Positions 27,906 to 37,486 of a DNA stretch of 64,000 bases are shown here, piece by piece; positions within the stretch are counted from its first letter, which is position 1, and the number at the start of each line of letters is the position of its first letter. The notes under the pieces were generated by a model. It made no database searches. It had not been told where the DNA came from and saw nothing but the letters and a program-made list of their open reading frames with translations. The position numbers and the translations under genes are program-made. The stretch is from assembly GCA_016714605.1 (NCBI GenBank), contig JADKDL010000014.1, positions 62,001-126,000 of the forward strand, written 5' to 3'. Origin of the DNA: Bacteroidales bacterium (lineage in GTDB: Bacteria > Bacteroidota > Bacteroidia > Bacteroidales > UBA1715).

Positions 27906-27995
27906 AACAATTTCAAATTTAGTTTACGAGTTAAAATTTAGTGCAATATATAAATTTATTTATTTTGATAATACATTTTTTAAAAAACTATTTTG

Positions 27996-28085
27996 CGGAG
28001 AAAGAGGGATTCGAACCCTCGATACCGTTTGTGACAGTATACACACTTTCCAGGCGTGCGCCTTCAACCACTCGGCCATCTCTCC
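27996..28085 (-). tRNA. tRNA-Ser (GGA)
   Basis: The minus strand folds as a long-variable-arm serine tRNA: acceptor GGAGAGA with TTTCTCC (one G-T pair), D-arm containing GGCCGAGTGGTTGAAGG, anticodon loop CTGGAAA with anticodon GGA, variable arm around 28035, TTCGAATCC T loop, and G as discriminator at 27996. The next two bases encode C and A. It lies between exbB and the YkgJ gene with no neighbouring tRNA. Confidence 0.96.
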
Positions 28086-28194
28086 TTAATTTTACAAAGC
28101 CCAAAATTAACTATAAAATTTTGTTTATCGCAAATTATATATTATCTATTTTCAATATTTAATTTATATTGTCCTTATTTTGTTTCTTAATTTT

Positions 28195-28222
28195 TTGAAC
28201 TCTATTCAATACTGTATCTTTG
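28195..28222 (+). promoter_or_regulatory. Candidate promoter for the YkgJ gene
   Basis: TATCTTTG at 28215-28222 fits TAnnTTTG, with TTG at 28195-28197 (spacer 17). Transcription would begin around 28229, so an ATG at 28253 is a better start than the one at 28220. Confidence 0.55.
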
Positions 28223-28252
28223 TATAAAATATTGTTCAAATTATTTTTTTTT

Positions 28253-28738
28253 ATGGCTGAAAGTAAAAATATTGTAGATAGTTATTTGCTATTAGAAAAA
28301 AAAATTAATCCCATTTTAGAAGCAAAGTTTGTTAAACTAAAAAAAGTGAAACAGATAGATATACTTTTTCATGAATTACATGATGAAGCCTTTGAGAAAA
28401 TAAATTGCCTTGATTGTGCCAATTGCTGTAAATCTATTAGTCCTGGTGTTTCATCAATAGACATTGAGCGTTTGGCTAAATTTTTAAAAATAAAACCATC
28501 GAAGTTGGTGGAAATGTATTTTGAATTAGACGACGATGATGAGTATGTTTTCAGAACTGCCCCTTGCCCTTTTTTAGGCATAGATAATTATTGCTCTGTA
28601 TATAGTGCAAGACCAAGAGCTTGTAGGGAGTATCCTCATACTGACAGAAAGAAAATGAATCAGATACTGACTCTTACTAAAAAGAATGTAGAAATTTGCC
28701 CGGCAGTGTATTATATAATTGAAAAAATTAATTTGTAA
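28253..28738 (+). CDS. YkgJ-type cysteine-cluster protein
   Basis: 161 residues from the ATG at 28253 (start chosen because the promoter box lies at 28215 and the upstream in-frame codons are hydrophobic junk, MYKILFKLFFF). The cysteine pattern CLDCANCC (near residue 50), APCPFLGIDNYCSVYSARPRACREYPH, and a final Cys (EICPAVYY) is the metal-binding signature of the YkgJ/CxxCxxCC family, which binds zinc or iron and has been placed near flagellin methylation or other modification genes. The function is unknown. It stands ahead of a glycosyltransferase and flippase pair but is 93 bp away from them. Confidence 0.85.
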   Translation: MAESKNIVDSYLLLEKKINPILEAKFVKLKKVKQIDILFHELHDEAFEKINCLDCANCCKSISPGVSSIDIERLAKFLKIKPSKLVEMYFELDDDDEYVFRTAPCPFLGIDNYCSVYSARPRACREYPHTDRKKMNQILTLTKKNVEICPAVYYIIEKINL

Positions 28739-28831
28739 AAATTGTAAATATTAATAAAAAAATAACATTTGTATTGAAGTAAATATTAAGAAGAATAATA
28801 TATAAATCTTAAATCAACGAAATATTTTAAA

Positions 28832-29956
28832 GTGAAGAAGATAATTTTTTTAACTACATCACATCATTATCTAGATGACAGAATTTTTTATCATCAAGCA
28901 TTATCTTTAGCAGAAAAAAAATTTGAGGTTAAAATTGTTAGTTTATCATCCGATTTTATTTCCAATATCAGAGGTATTCAAATTGAATCAAGCAATATTC
29001 TAAATAGTTCCATTAAAAACAAAGTAGACTATATAATAAAGATTTTAAATGATTACAATCCTCATATAGCTATATGTTCTGAACCATTGGCTGTATATGC
29101 AGCTTCAAAATATTCTCGTTACAAGTCTTGTAAAATAGTATACGATATCACGGAGTGGTATCCTTCCAAAAAGCAATTAAATAGTCTTAATATTTTCAAG
29201 AAGATATCTACTTTTATTGTTTTGACTTTTTATAATATTTTAGTTGGGGCAAAATCATCAGGTTTTATATTTGGAGAAATTCACAAACAATTTCCTTTTA
29301 AACAAATTTTCCCACGAAAGCCTTCTATTATACTTCCTTACTATCCTTCGCAAAAATACATTTCATTTTCTAAAAAAAGCATACCCGATGATGTTTTAAA
29401 ACTCTGTTATACTGGAAGGATTTCTAAAGAAAAAGGAATTGAAAATTTCTTCAAAGCCTTGAATGTTTTTAGAAATAAATATTCAATACCGTTCCAAATT
29501 ATAATTATTGGAAAATGTAACAATAATGTAGATTTACTGTTTTTTAATGATTTAATTAAGAAATATAATTTTGAAAACATTGTAATAAGTGAACCAATAG
29601 AATTTGAGAAATTTTCAGAAACTATCTCAAATGTAGATATATGTTTCGATTTGAGAGACAATGATTTTGAAAATAATCATTGTTTGCCCATTAAATTATT
29701 TTATTACATGGCTTGCGGCAAACCTGTTATATACACTGATTTAAAATCAATTCGTAATTTTGTGGAAATGGAAAAAGTCGGAATTTTGGTAAACCCTTAT
29801 AATTATGACGAAATTGCAGATAACATTTATAAATATACCATTGACAATGCAAATTTATATACAATTCATTCTTCAAATGCAAGATTGTTTTTTCTTGAGA
29901 AATATAATTGGGAGCTTATTAAAGAAAGATTTGTTGGTTTTATCAATAATTTATAA
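28832..29956 (+). CDS. Family 4 glycosyltransferase
   Basis: 374 residues. GTG start, giving KKIIFLTTSHHYLDDRIFYH with a GT-B fold N-domain; LCYTGRISKEKGIENFFKAL starts the second Rossmann domain; the E-x7-E-like site is in FENNHCLPIKLFYYMACGKPVIYTDL, typical of retaining GT4 enzymes. It probably adds sugars to a lipid-linked glycan in the cytosol. It is followed 6 bases later by a flippase, so the pair may form a small surface-glycan module. No nearby sugar-nucleotide genes are seen. Confidence 0.87.
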   Translation: MKKIIFLTTSHHYLDDRIFYHQALSLAEKKFEVKIVSLSSDFISNIRGIQIESSNILNSSIKNKVDYIIKILNDYNPHIAICSEPLAVYAASKYSRYKSCKIVYDITEWYPSKKQLNSLNIFKKISTFIVLTFYNILVGAKSSGFIFGEIHKQFPFKQIFPRKPSIILPYYPSQKYISFSKKSIPDDVLKLCYTGRISKEKGIENFFKALNVFRNKYSIPFQIIIIGKCNNNVDLLFFNDLIKKYNFENIVISEPIEFEKFSETISNVDICFDLRDNDFENNHCLPIKLFYYMACGKPVIYTDLKSIRNFVEMEKVGILVNPYNYDEIADNIYKYTIDNANLYTIHSSNARLFFLEKYNWELIKERFVGFINNL

Positions 29957-29962
29957 AAGAGT

Positions 29963-31213
29963 ATGTTCGCTCATAATTTTTTAAAAACAATTTTTTCAAA
30001 ATTTTTCATATTATTTGTCAATTTCGGCATAATTATCTTTACTACTAATTTTTGGGGAAGTGAGGGTAAAGGACTCATCTCTTTATTTATAGCTGATTTA
30101 ACAATAGTAAGTTTTTTTTCTAGTATTATTATAGGAAGTAGCCTTTCTTATTTTACACCGAGAGAAGACATAGGTAAAATCCTCACTTTATCATACATAT
30201 GGACAATACTTATTAGTATGATTGTTCCTTTTGTAGTGATTTTAATACATTTTCAAGATTATTTAATATATCTTTTTTTAGTATCATTTTTCTTTTCGTT
30301 ACATACCATTAATACAAATGTTTTTGTGGGAAAAGAAAATATTACTGCGTACAATTTGTATCAAGTACTTCAAGTTGTTTTATTTGTATTAATACTATTG
30401 CTATTTATATATGTATTAAAAATAAATAGTATAGAAACATACTTTATCGCTCAAATTTTATCTTATGCCATACTATTTATAACCAGTAGTTTTAAGATAT
30501 TTAAAACAAATGAAATTGTATTTAAATATTGCAGTAAAACCTTTAGCAAACTTTTTATATATGGATGGAAATCGCAATTGAGTTCTTTCATGCAATTTTT
30601 AAATTATAGACTTTCTTATTATTTTTTACTTAGTGCCACAGGACTTTCAGGTTTGGGAATATATTCGGTAGGTGTGGCATTTTCCGAAGCAATATGGACT
30701 ATAAGTCGCAGTATATCCGTAACCTTATATTCAAGAATAATTAATATTTCAGAAAAATCGGAAAGCATTAGAAATACTAAGATAGCTTTAAAACTTTGTT
30801 TTAATCTTACAATACTGTTTATTATTGTAATTATTATATTGCCATCGGAATTTTACACTTTCATTTTTGGCAAAGATTTCTCTGATGTGAAGCAAACCGT
30901 CATTTTATTGTCTCCAGGCATTCTTTCTATTGCATCGTCGAACATAATTGGACATTATTTTTCTGGTATAAATCAATTTACTATTCTTAACATAAAATCA
31001 TTTATTGGTCTTATTTTTACAATTATTGGTTCTGTAATTTTGATTCCTGCCTATGGTATTGTAGGAGCTTGTATTTCCACTTCCATATCGTATTTTATTT
31101 CTTCTATTATACTGTTTATCTACTTTTATCGGAAAACACAATTCAGCATTAGCGATTTCTTTATCATTAAAAGTGATATTCCTAGTATTAAAAAATCTCT
31201 TTTTAATAAATAG
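29963..31213 (+). CDS. Wzx/MATE-like polysaccharide flippase
   Basis: 416 residues, largely hydrophobic with about 12 transmembrane helices spaced evenly, the shape of the polysaccharide transporter group of the MOP superfamily (lipid-linked oligosaccharide flippases). Visible helices include IIFTTNFWGSEGKGLISLFI at the start, and a late G-rich helix around LIPAYGIVGACISTSISYF, a pattern recurrent in Wzx-like proteins. It starts 6 bases after the GT4 gene. It would carry a glycolipid across the inner membrane; the glycan is unknown. Confidence 0.85.
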   Translation: MFAHNFLKTIFSKFFILFVNFGIIIFTTNFWGSEGKGLISLFIADLTIVSFFSSIIIGSSLSYFTPREDIGKILTLSYIWTILISMIVPFVVILIHFQDYLIYLFLVSFFFSLHTINTNVFVGKENITAYNLYQVLQVVLFVLILLLFIYVLKINSIETYFIAQILSYAILFITSSFKIFKTNEIVFKYCSKTFSKLFIYGWKSQLSSFMQFLNYRLSYYFLLSATGLSGLGIYSVGVAFSEAIWTISRSISVTLYSRIINISEKSESIRNTKIALKLCFNLTILFIIVIIILPSEFYTFIFGKDFSDVKQTVILLSPGILSIASSNIIGHYFSGINQFTILNIKSFIGLIFTIIGSVILIPAYGIVGACISTSISYFISSIILFIYFYRKTQFSISDFFIIKSDIPSIKKSLFNK

Positions 31214-31477
31214 AGTTTTAATAAATTATTCTTTTTTAAATTGTAAATCCATATTTATTAGAATGTGTTATTCTTTTCATGTTGTGGTTTCGAAACAGAA
31301 ATTATCATGGATAATTTTTTTGTGTCTTTTTGTCAGTTTAAATGACACTTAAATAGTATTTATGAAGAAAAAAATGCCATAATGTTAAATATTTCAATAA
31401 ATAATTCAATGGCATAATGATTGAAAACTGCAAGAGTAAATTTAAAAATCAGAAATAAATAATATAATTTTCAAAAT

Positions 31478-33391
31478 ATGGGAAAAATAATTGGTATAGA
31501 CTTAGGGACCACTAACTCTTGCGTTGCGGTGATGGAAGGCAATGAACCTGTGGTAATCCAAAACAGTGAAGGTAAAAGAACTACCCCATCGGTAGTAGGT
31601 TTTGTAGACGGAGGTGAGAGAAAAGTTGGAGACCCGGCTAAACGTCAGGCTATCACCAACCCTACAAAAACTGTTTATTCAATTAAAAGATTCATGGGTG
31701 AATCGTTTAATAATGTTACTAAAGAAATTGGTAGAATGCCTTATAAAGTAGTAAAAGGCGACAATAATACTCCAAGAGTAGAAATTGATGACAGAAAATT
31801 TTCTCCACAAGAAATCTCTGCCATGATTCTACAAAAAATGAAAAAAACAGCAGAAGATTATCTTGGTCAAGAAGTTACTGGTGCTGTAATTACTGTACCG
31901 GCATATTTCAATGATGCTCAAAGACAAGCTACGAAAGAAGCTGGAGAGATTGCCGGTCTAGAAGTAAAAAGAATTATCAACGAACCTACTGCCGCTTCAT
32001 TGGCTTATGGTTTAGATAAAAAAGACAGAGATATAAAAGTTGCAGTTTTCGATTTAGGTGGAGGAACTTTTGACATATCTATACTTGAACTTGGTGACGG
32101 TGTATTTGAGGTAAAATCTACCAATGGTGATACTCACCTTGGAGGTGATGATTTTGATCAAGTAATAATTGACTGGTTGGCAGAAGAATTTATTAAAGAC
32201 GAAGGTATTGATATAAGAAAAGACCCAATGGCATTGCAAAGGCTTAAAGAAGCTGCTGAAAAAGCTAAAATTGAGCTTTCAAGTACTTCAAGCACTGAGA
32301 TAAACCTGCCATATATAATGCCGGTAAATGGTATTCCAAAACATTTGGTTCGAACACTTACTCGTGCTCAATTTGAAAAATTAGCAGATAGCTTGATTCA
32401 AGCTGTTGTTGAACCATGCAGAAAAGCGCTTAAAGATGCGGGAATGACTGCTGCTGAGGTTGATGAAGTTATTTTAGTAGGTGGTTCTACAAGAATCCCG
32501 GCTATTCAGAAAAAAGTTGAGGACTTTTTTGGAAAAGCACCATCAAAAGGCGTAAACCCCGATGAGGTTGTGGCTATTGGTGCTGCTATTCAAGGTGGTG
32601 TGCTTTCTGGCGATGTGAAAGATGTATTGTTGCTTGATGTAACGCCGCTTTCTTTAGGTATTGAAACAATGGGTGGGGTAATGACAAAACTTATTGAATC
32701 AAACACAACAATACCAACCAAGAAAACTGAAACGTTTACTACTGCGGTAGATAATCAGCCTTCTGTTGAGATACATATTCTTCAAGGTGAAAGACCTATG
32801 GCTGCTGGTAATAAAACAATTGGTCGTTTCCATTTAGATGGTCTGCCACCAGCACAAAGAGGTACACCTCAGATTGAAGTAACTTTCGATATTGACGCAA
32901 ACGGAATATTACATGTTTCGGCTAAAGATAAGGCTACCAGCAAACAGCAAAGTATAAGAATTGAAGCTTCTTCAGGTTTGTCTGATGCTGAAATTCAAAG
33001 AATGAAAGATGAGGCTCGTGCAAATGAAGCTTCTGATAAAGAAGCTAAAGAAAAGGTTGAAAAAATGAATCAGGCTGATAGTCTTATTTTCCAAACCGAA
33101 AAACAATTGAAAGAGTTTGGAGATAAATTGCCTGCCGACAAAAAAGCACCAATTGAATCTGCATTGCAAAAATTGAAAGATGCGCACAAATCGCAAGATG
33201 TTGCTGCTATCGAAGTTGCAATGAATGAGTTAAATACCATCTTCCAATCTGCTTCGCAAGAGATGTATGCTCAGCAAGGAAATGCGCAACAAGATGCTCA
33301 AAATCCACAATCTGGACAAGGAAATGCCGGTAATGCAAATAAAGGTAAAGACGATGAGGTAACTGATGTTGATTTTGAAGAAGTAAAATAA
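31478..33391 (+). CDS. dnaK: Hsp70 chaperone DnaK
   Basis: 637 residues. The ATPase domain starts MGKIIGIDLGTTNSCVAVMEG, with IINEPTAASLAYGLD, VFDLGGGTFDISIL and LVGGSTRIPAIQ; the substrate-binding domain begins around residue 390 (VTPLSLGIETMGGVMTKLI) and the C-terminal lid ends in a Gln/Asn/Gly-rich linker and DEVTDVDFEEVK. Full length for DnaK. It assists folding with DnaJ and GrpE, neither of which adjoins. Upstream (31214-31477) is an AT-rich gap of 264 bp without a clear TAnnTTTG box or a CIRCE element, so the heat-shock control is not visible. A terminator follows. Confidence 0.98.
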   Translation: MGKIIGIDLGTTNSCVAVMEGNEPVVIQNSEGKRTTPSVVGFVDGGERKVGDPAKRQAITNPTKTVYSIKRFMGESFNNVTKEIGRMPYKVVKGDNNTPRVEIDDRKFSPQEISAMILQKMKKTAEDYLGQEVTGAVITVPAYFNDAQRQATKEAGEIAGLEVKRIINEPTAASLAYGLDKKDRDIKVAVFDLGGGTFDISILELGDGVFEVKSTNGDTHLGGDDFDQVIIDWLAEEFIKDEGIDIRKDPMALQRLKEAAEKAKIELSSTSSTEINLPYIMPVNGIPKHLVRTLTRAQFEKLADSLIQAVVEPCRKALKDAGMTAAEVDEVILVGGSTRIPAIQKKVEDFFGKAPSKGVNPDEVVAIGAAIQGGVLSGDVKDVLLLDVTPLSLGIETMGGVMTKLIESNTTIPTKKTETFTTAVDNQPSVEIHILQGERPMAAGNKTIGRFHLDGLPPAQRGTPQIEVTFDIDANGILHVSAKDKATSKQQSIRIEASSGLSDAEIQRMKDEARANEASDKEAKEKVEKMNQADSLIFQTEKQLKEFGDKLPADKKAPIESALQKLKDAHKSQDVAAIEVAMNELNTIFQSASQEMYAQQGNAQQDAQNPQSGQGNAGNANKGKDDEVTDVDFEEVK

Positions 33392-33421
33392 GCTCGAAAA
33401 AAAGGAATAACATCCGAATAC

Positions 33422-33460
33422 AAAACGCTGTAAAATAAAATCATACAGCGTTTTTTTATT
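33422..33460 (+). terminator. Terminator after dnaK
   Basis: An 11-bp perfect stem AAAACGCTGTA (33422-33432) and its complement (33444-33454), followed by a T run. Confidence 0.87.
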
Positions 33461-33812
33461 TTCTTTTCTCTCGTTTTTTATTGATTACTCTTTATTTGCT
33501 ACACTCATTAGAAAGACATAAAGTGAGACTGAGCTTTCCTAAAATAGTTTTACTGAATTAAACAATAATTTCTAATATTTGAAAAGAAAGAATAATTTCT
33601 TTCTGCACTTTTATTTTAATTAGAATTTAAATCTTACTTATCTCGTTGTAGATATTTATTATTCTGTTTTTTTCATTGTTTTTCAATGAATTACGGTTTT
33701 TTTATTTACGTCTTTTACAACACCGCTTTAGATATAGCACTAACACTCGTTGCATCATTATTCTTTGTCATAGATTTTTTTATGTTTCTTAGTCACGTTT
33801 CTCTTTTCTTCC

Positions 33813-33820
33813 TATATTTG
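33813..33820 (+). promoter_or_regulatory. Candidate -7 box for the restriction operon
   Basis: TATATTTG fits TAnnTTTG. No good -33 TTG is visible at the usual distance, so the call is weak. The start point would be near 33827, about 90 bases before hsdM. The rest of the 33392-33917 gap holds the dnaK terminator and AT-rich, gene-free DNA at the left edge of the accessory island. Confidence 0.4.
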
Positions 33821-33917
33821 ACTAATTCATTGAGAAATGGTATTAGCCAATAACTCAATTGAAATCACACAAACTATTTGTATAGTTGACATTAATACCT
33901 GGACCTATTAGCACAAA

Positions 33918-35453
33918 ATGAGTGATATAAGAGAAATTGAAAAGACCCTTTGGGCTGCTGCCGACAAGCTTCGCAGTAATATGGATGCAGCAGAATACAA
34001 ACATGTAGTATTAGGATTAATTTTCTTAAAGTATATTTCTGATGCTTTTGCTGAACTACATGAGAAATTAGTAGAAGGAAAGGGCGAATTTGCAGGAGCA
34101 AACCCCGAAGATGCGGACGAATATTTAGCTTATAATGTTTTTTATGTGCCAGAGAAAGCCCGCTGGACTTTCTTGCAAAGCAATGCGAAACAGCCAAACA
34201 TTGGTGTTCTCATTGACCAAGCAATGGACAGCATTGAAAAAATAAATGATAACCTTAAAGGAGTACTTCCTAAAAATTATGCCGACCCCGATTTAGATAA
34301 ACAACGTTTGGGTGAATTGCTCGATTTGATTGGGAATATTGGCTTTGGTGGCGAAGGTCACCAAGGAAAAGACCTTTTGGGACAAGTTTATGAATACTTT
34401 TTAGGTATGTTCGCCGATGCCGAAGGCAAGAACGGCGGACAGTTTTATACTCCTCAAAGCATTGTGAAAGTTTTGGTTTCAATGCTTGAACCCTATAAAG
34501 GACGTATTTACGATGGTTGCTGCGGTAGCGGTGGCATGTTTGTGCAAAGCGAGAAATTTATAGAAAGTCACCAAGGTAAGATTGGAGATTTAAGTATTTA
34601 CGGACAAGAGAGCAATCCAACAACTGTTAAGTTGGCTAAAATGAACCTTGCCATCCGTGGTATTGATGCCAACATACAATTTGGCGATACCTTTACCAAC
34701 GATTTACACCCCGACTTAAAAGCAGATTACGTAATTGCAAACCCACCTTTTAATATTAGCGATTGGAAAGGTGAACAATTGCGAGACGACAAACGCTGGA
34801 AATATGGCGTACCGCAAGTTGGCAACGCCAACTATGCGTGGTTGCAACATTTCATTCATAAACTTAGCCCAACAGGTACAGCAGGCATAGTTTTGGCTAA
34901 CGGCAGCATGAATAGCAATACAGGTAACGAAGGCGAGATTAGAAAAGCAATGATAGACGCAGGTGTAATAGATTGCATGGTGGCTTTGCCAGCGCAACTT
35001 TTTTATAATACAATGATTCCAGCTTGCTTGTGGTTTTTAGCAAAGAATCGTACGGGCAATGGCTCGTCCTTGCCCTTTAGAAATCGTGAAAACGAAATTC
35101 TGTTTATCGATGCTCGTAAACTTGGCACAATGATAAATAGACGAAATAAAGAGTTGTCTGATTCTGATATAAATCAAATTACCGATACCTACCACCTTTG
35201 GCGAAATGTTGGTGGACAGTACAACGATATTGCTGGTTTTTGCAAAGCAGCCACCATAGACGAAGTAGTTCAAAACAACTATGTTTTAATGCCCGGCAGA
35301 TATGTGGGCACCGAGGAAGAGGTGGAAGATTTAATTCCTTTTGCCGAAAAAATGCAAAGCTTAACCGCTACTTTGGCTGAACAATTTTCTAAAGGCGAAC
35401 AATTGCAGAAAACTATTCGTGAAAACTTGAAAGGGATTGGTTATGAGTTTTAA
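33918..35453 (+). CDS. hsdM: Type I restriction-modification methyltransferase subunit
   Basis: 511 residues. An N-terminal HsdM helical domain (IREIEKTLWAAADKLRSNMD ... VVLGLIFLKYISDAF) precedes the adenine-methylase core with the SAM-binding stretch (YDGCCGSGGMFVQSE) and the catalytic ADYVIANPPFNISDW (NPPF). It makes N6-methyladenine and forms the M2S methylase with HsdS. It starts the operon hsdM-hsdS-KilA-N-hsdR; the hsdS reading frame begins within its last codons. Base composition looks somewhat richer in G and C than the flanking genes, as expected for acquired DNA, but I could not measure it. Confidence 0.97.
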   Translation: MSDIREIEKTLWAAADKLRSNMDAAEYKHVVLGLIFLKYISDAFAELHEKLVEGKGEFAGANPEDADEYLAYNVFYVPEKARWTFLQSNAKQPNIGVLIDQAMDSIEKINDNLKGVLPKNYADPDLDKQRLGELLDLIGNIGFGGEGHQGKDLLGQVYEYFLGMFADAEGKNGGQFYTPQSIVKVLVSMLEPYKGRIYDGCCGSGGMFVQSEKFIESHQGKIGDLSIYGQESNPTTVKLAKMNLAIRGIDANIQFGDTFTNDLHPDLKADYVIANPPFNISDWKGEQLRDDKRWKYGVPQVGNANYAWLQHFIHKLSPTGTAGIVLANGSMNSNTGNEGEIRKAMIDAGVIDCMVALPAQLFYNTMIPACLWFLAKNRTGNGSSLPFRNRENEILFIDARKLGTMINRRNKELSDSDINQITDTYHLWRNVGGQYNDIAGFCKAATIDEVVQNNYVLMPGRYVGTEEEVEDLIPFAEKMQSLTATLAEQFSKGEQLQKTIRENLKGIGYEF

Positions 35454-36648
35454 TGGATGGAAGAATTTAACACTTGGAGAAGTTTGTATCAAAATTACCG
35501 ATGGAGCACATTTCTCACCAAAAGATGATATTGCAGGTTTGCCAATGGCATCTGTAAAAGATTTATATAGATATGGAGTCAATATAAGTTCTTGTAGGAG
35601 AATTGGTAAACAAGATTTTGAAGATTTGAAAAATCAAGGTTGTATGCCTATAAAAGGGGATATATTAATTGCAAAAGATGGAAATACATCTCTTGATACA
35701 GTTTGTGTATTTAACCAAAATGATGAATTAGTTTTATTGTCATCAGTTGCTATACTTAGACCAAATGTAAATTTAATATCATCAGATTTTTTAAATTATT
35801 ATTTTGACAATCCGGTAACTCGAAATTTTCTAAAAGATAATTTCAGATCAGGAAGTGCTATTCCTAGGGTTGTTTTAAGAGATTTCCGAAAAGTAATAAT
35901 TAAAGTTCCAGATCTTAACATTCAGAAAAAAATAACTAATGTTTTAAGATCGTTAGATAATAAAATAGAACTAAACCTGCAATCAAATCAAACTCTTGAA
36001 GAAATTGCCCAAGCACTATTTAAAAAAATGTGTTTACCCAAAACGGATGAGTTGCCTGAGGGGTGGAGAGTAAAAAAAATATTGGAAATTGGAAAAGTAA
36101 TAACAGGAAAAACGCCATCAAGTAAAACCCCTGAGCATTTTGGTGAAATAATGCCATTTGTAACACCTACTGATTTTAAGAACTACACGAAAATTATTTT
36201 ATCGGCTTACAGATTTCTTTCAAATGATGGAATATATGGACTTAAAAGCAAAGTACTTCCTGAAAATTCCATCATAGTTACGTGCATTGGTTCTGATATG
36301 GGAAAAGTTGGAATTAATAAAGTAGAATGCGTTACAAATCAACAGATAAATTCAATAATTGCAAATGAAAATCTTATAGATTTCTTATACTACTCCCTAT
36401 TGAATAAATACGAATTATTGAGGAATATGGCTACAGGTGGTTCAACAATGCCGATGATAAACAAATCACAGTTTGAGGAAATTGAATTGATTGTACCAGA
36501 TAAAAGTGTTTTAGAAAACTTTCAAAATATACTTTCTCCAATTAATGAACAAATTAAAAATAATATTCAAGAAATCCAAACCCTCACCGCCCTACGCGAT
36601 AGTTTATTGCCAAAGTTGATGAAAGGCGAAATAGAGTTAAAAATGTGA
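35443..36648 (+). CDS. hsdS: Type I restriction specificity subunit
   Basis: 401 residues from the ATG at 35443 (an upstream TTG is in frame). It overlaps the end of hsdM by 11 bases, so the two are translationally coupled. Two target-recognition domains are visible: the first (about 1-160, starting NGWKNLTLGEVCIKITDG) and the second (about 205-370, starting LPEGWRVKKILEIGKVITGK), each followed by a conserved helix (KKITNVLRSLDNKIELNLQS; INEQIKNNIQEIQTLTALRD). It fixes the bipartite DNA target of the methylase and nuclease. The target cannot be deduced from sequence. The body is much more AT-rich than hsdM, which is common for TRDs. Confidence 0.95.
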   Translation: MSFNGWKNLTLGEVCIKITDGAHFSPKDDIAGLPMASVKDLYRYGVNISSCRRIGKQDFEDLKNQGCMPIKGDILIAKDGNTSLDTVCVFNQNDELVLLSSVAILRPNVNLISSDFLNYYFDNPVTRNFLKDNFRSGSAIPRVVLRDFRKVIIKVPDLNIQKKITNVLRSLDNKIELNLQSNQTLEEIAQALFKKMCLPKTDELPEGWRVKKILEIGKVITGKTPSSKTPEHFGEIMPFVTPTDFKNYTKIILSAYRFLSNDGIYGLKSKVLPENSIIVTCIGSDMGKVGINKVECVTNQQINSIIANENLIDFLYYSLLNKYELLRNMATGGSTMPMINKSQFEEIELIVPDKSVLENFQNILSPINEQIKNNIQEIQTLTALRDSLLPKLMKGEIELKM

Positions 36649-36652
36649 AATT

Positions 36653-37486
36653 ATGGCGAAAAGTAAAACCATACATGTTAAGGGAACGGAAATAGTCGTC
36701 ATTTCTGAGGGCAATAAGGATGAGTACATTTCGCTCACGGGCATTGCCCGTTACCGTGATGCGGAAAGGAGTGATTACATTCTGCAAAACTGGCTCAGAA
36801 CCCGAAGCACCATCGAATTTGTTGGGCTTTGGGAGCAGTTCAATAACCCCAATTTTAATTCCATCGAATTCGATGGAATTAAAAACCAAGCGGGTTTAAA
36901 CAGTTTTTCACTTACTCCCAAAAGGTGGATTGAAGCTACCAATGCCATTGGCATCATTTCAAAAACAGGAAAATACGGTGGCACTTTTGCTCACCGTGAT
37001 ATTGCTTTTGAATTTGCCACTTGGATAAGTGCTGAATTCAAATTTTACTTCATCAAAGAGTTTCAACGCCTAAAAGAAGACGAAAACGACCGTTTAAAAC
37101 TTGATTGGAATTTGCAACGCACCCTTGCCAAAGTAAACTATACCATACATACCGATGCAATAAAAGCAAATTTAATACCTACAGAACTCAGCAAAACACA
37201 AGTGAATTTTGTATATGCCAATGAAGCCGATATGCTAAACATGGCACTTTTTGGCAAAACAGCCAGACAATGGCGAGACGAGAACCCGGCAGCTAAAGGA
37301 AACATAAGAGATGAAGCCACTATAGAGCAGTTGGTAGTTCTTAGCAATATGGAGAGTATCAATGCAGTATTTATCAGTAAAGGTTTATCACAAAGTGAAA
37401 GATTAATAGAACTCAACAAAATGGCTATTACTCAAATGAAATCTTTGTTGACCAATAGTGCCATCAAAAAGCTAAAAGAAGGCTAA
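36653..37486 (+). CDS. KilA-N domain protein embedded in the restriction operon
   Basis: 277 residues. The N-terminal half (about 20-110) is a KilA-N-type DNA-binding domain: DEYISLTGIARYRD, LQNWLRTRSTIEFVGLWEQF, TPKRWIEATNAIGIISKTGK and GGTFAHRDIAFEFATWISAEF. The C-terminal half is helical (FVYANEADMLNMALFGKTAR, a possible DUF-like domain) with no catalytic motif that I can name. It begins 4 bases after hsdS and its stop overlaps the hsdR start (TAATG), so all four genes are co-translated. KilA-N proteins are known in phage and restriction loci and are thought to bind DNA; here it may regulate the operon or assist restriction. A link to phage defence is inference. Confidence 0.9.
   Translation: MAKSKTIHVKGTEIVVISEGNKDEYISLTGIARYRDAERSDYILQNWLRTRSTIEFVGLWEQFNNPNFNSIEFDGIKNQAGLNSFSLTPKRWIEATNAIGIISKTGKYGGTFAHRDIAFEFATWISAEFKFYFIKEFQRLKEDENDRLKLDWNLQRTLAKVNYTIHTDAIKANLIPTELSKTQVNFVYANEADMLNMALFGKTARQWRDENPAAKGNIRDEATIEQLVVLSNMESINAVFISKGLSQSERLIELNKMAITQMKSLLTNSAIKKLKEG

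Noticed and set aside
27996..28085. The tRNA-Ser as an island attachment site
   Set aside because: The island starts about 5.8 kb away and no copy of the tRNA 3' end was noticed at its edges.
31214..31477. A search for a CIRCE or sigma-type heat-shock site before dnaK
   Set aside because: No inverted repeat of the CIRCE type and no TAnnTTTG box could be seen.
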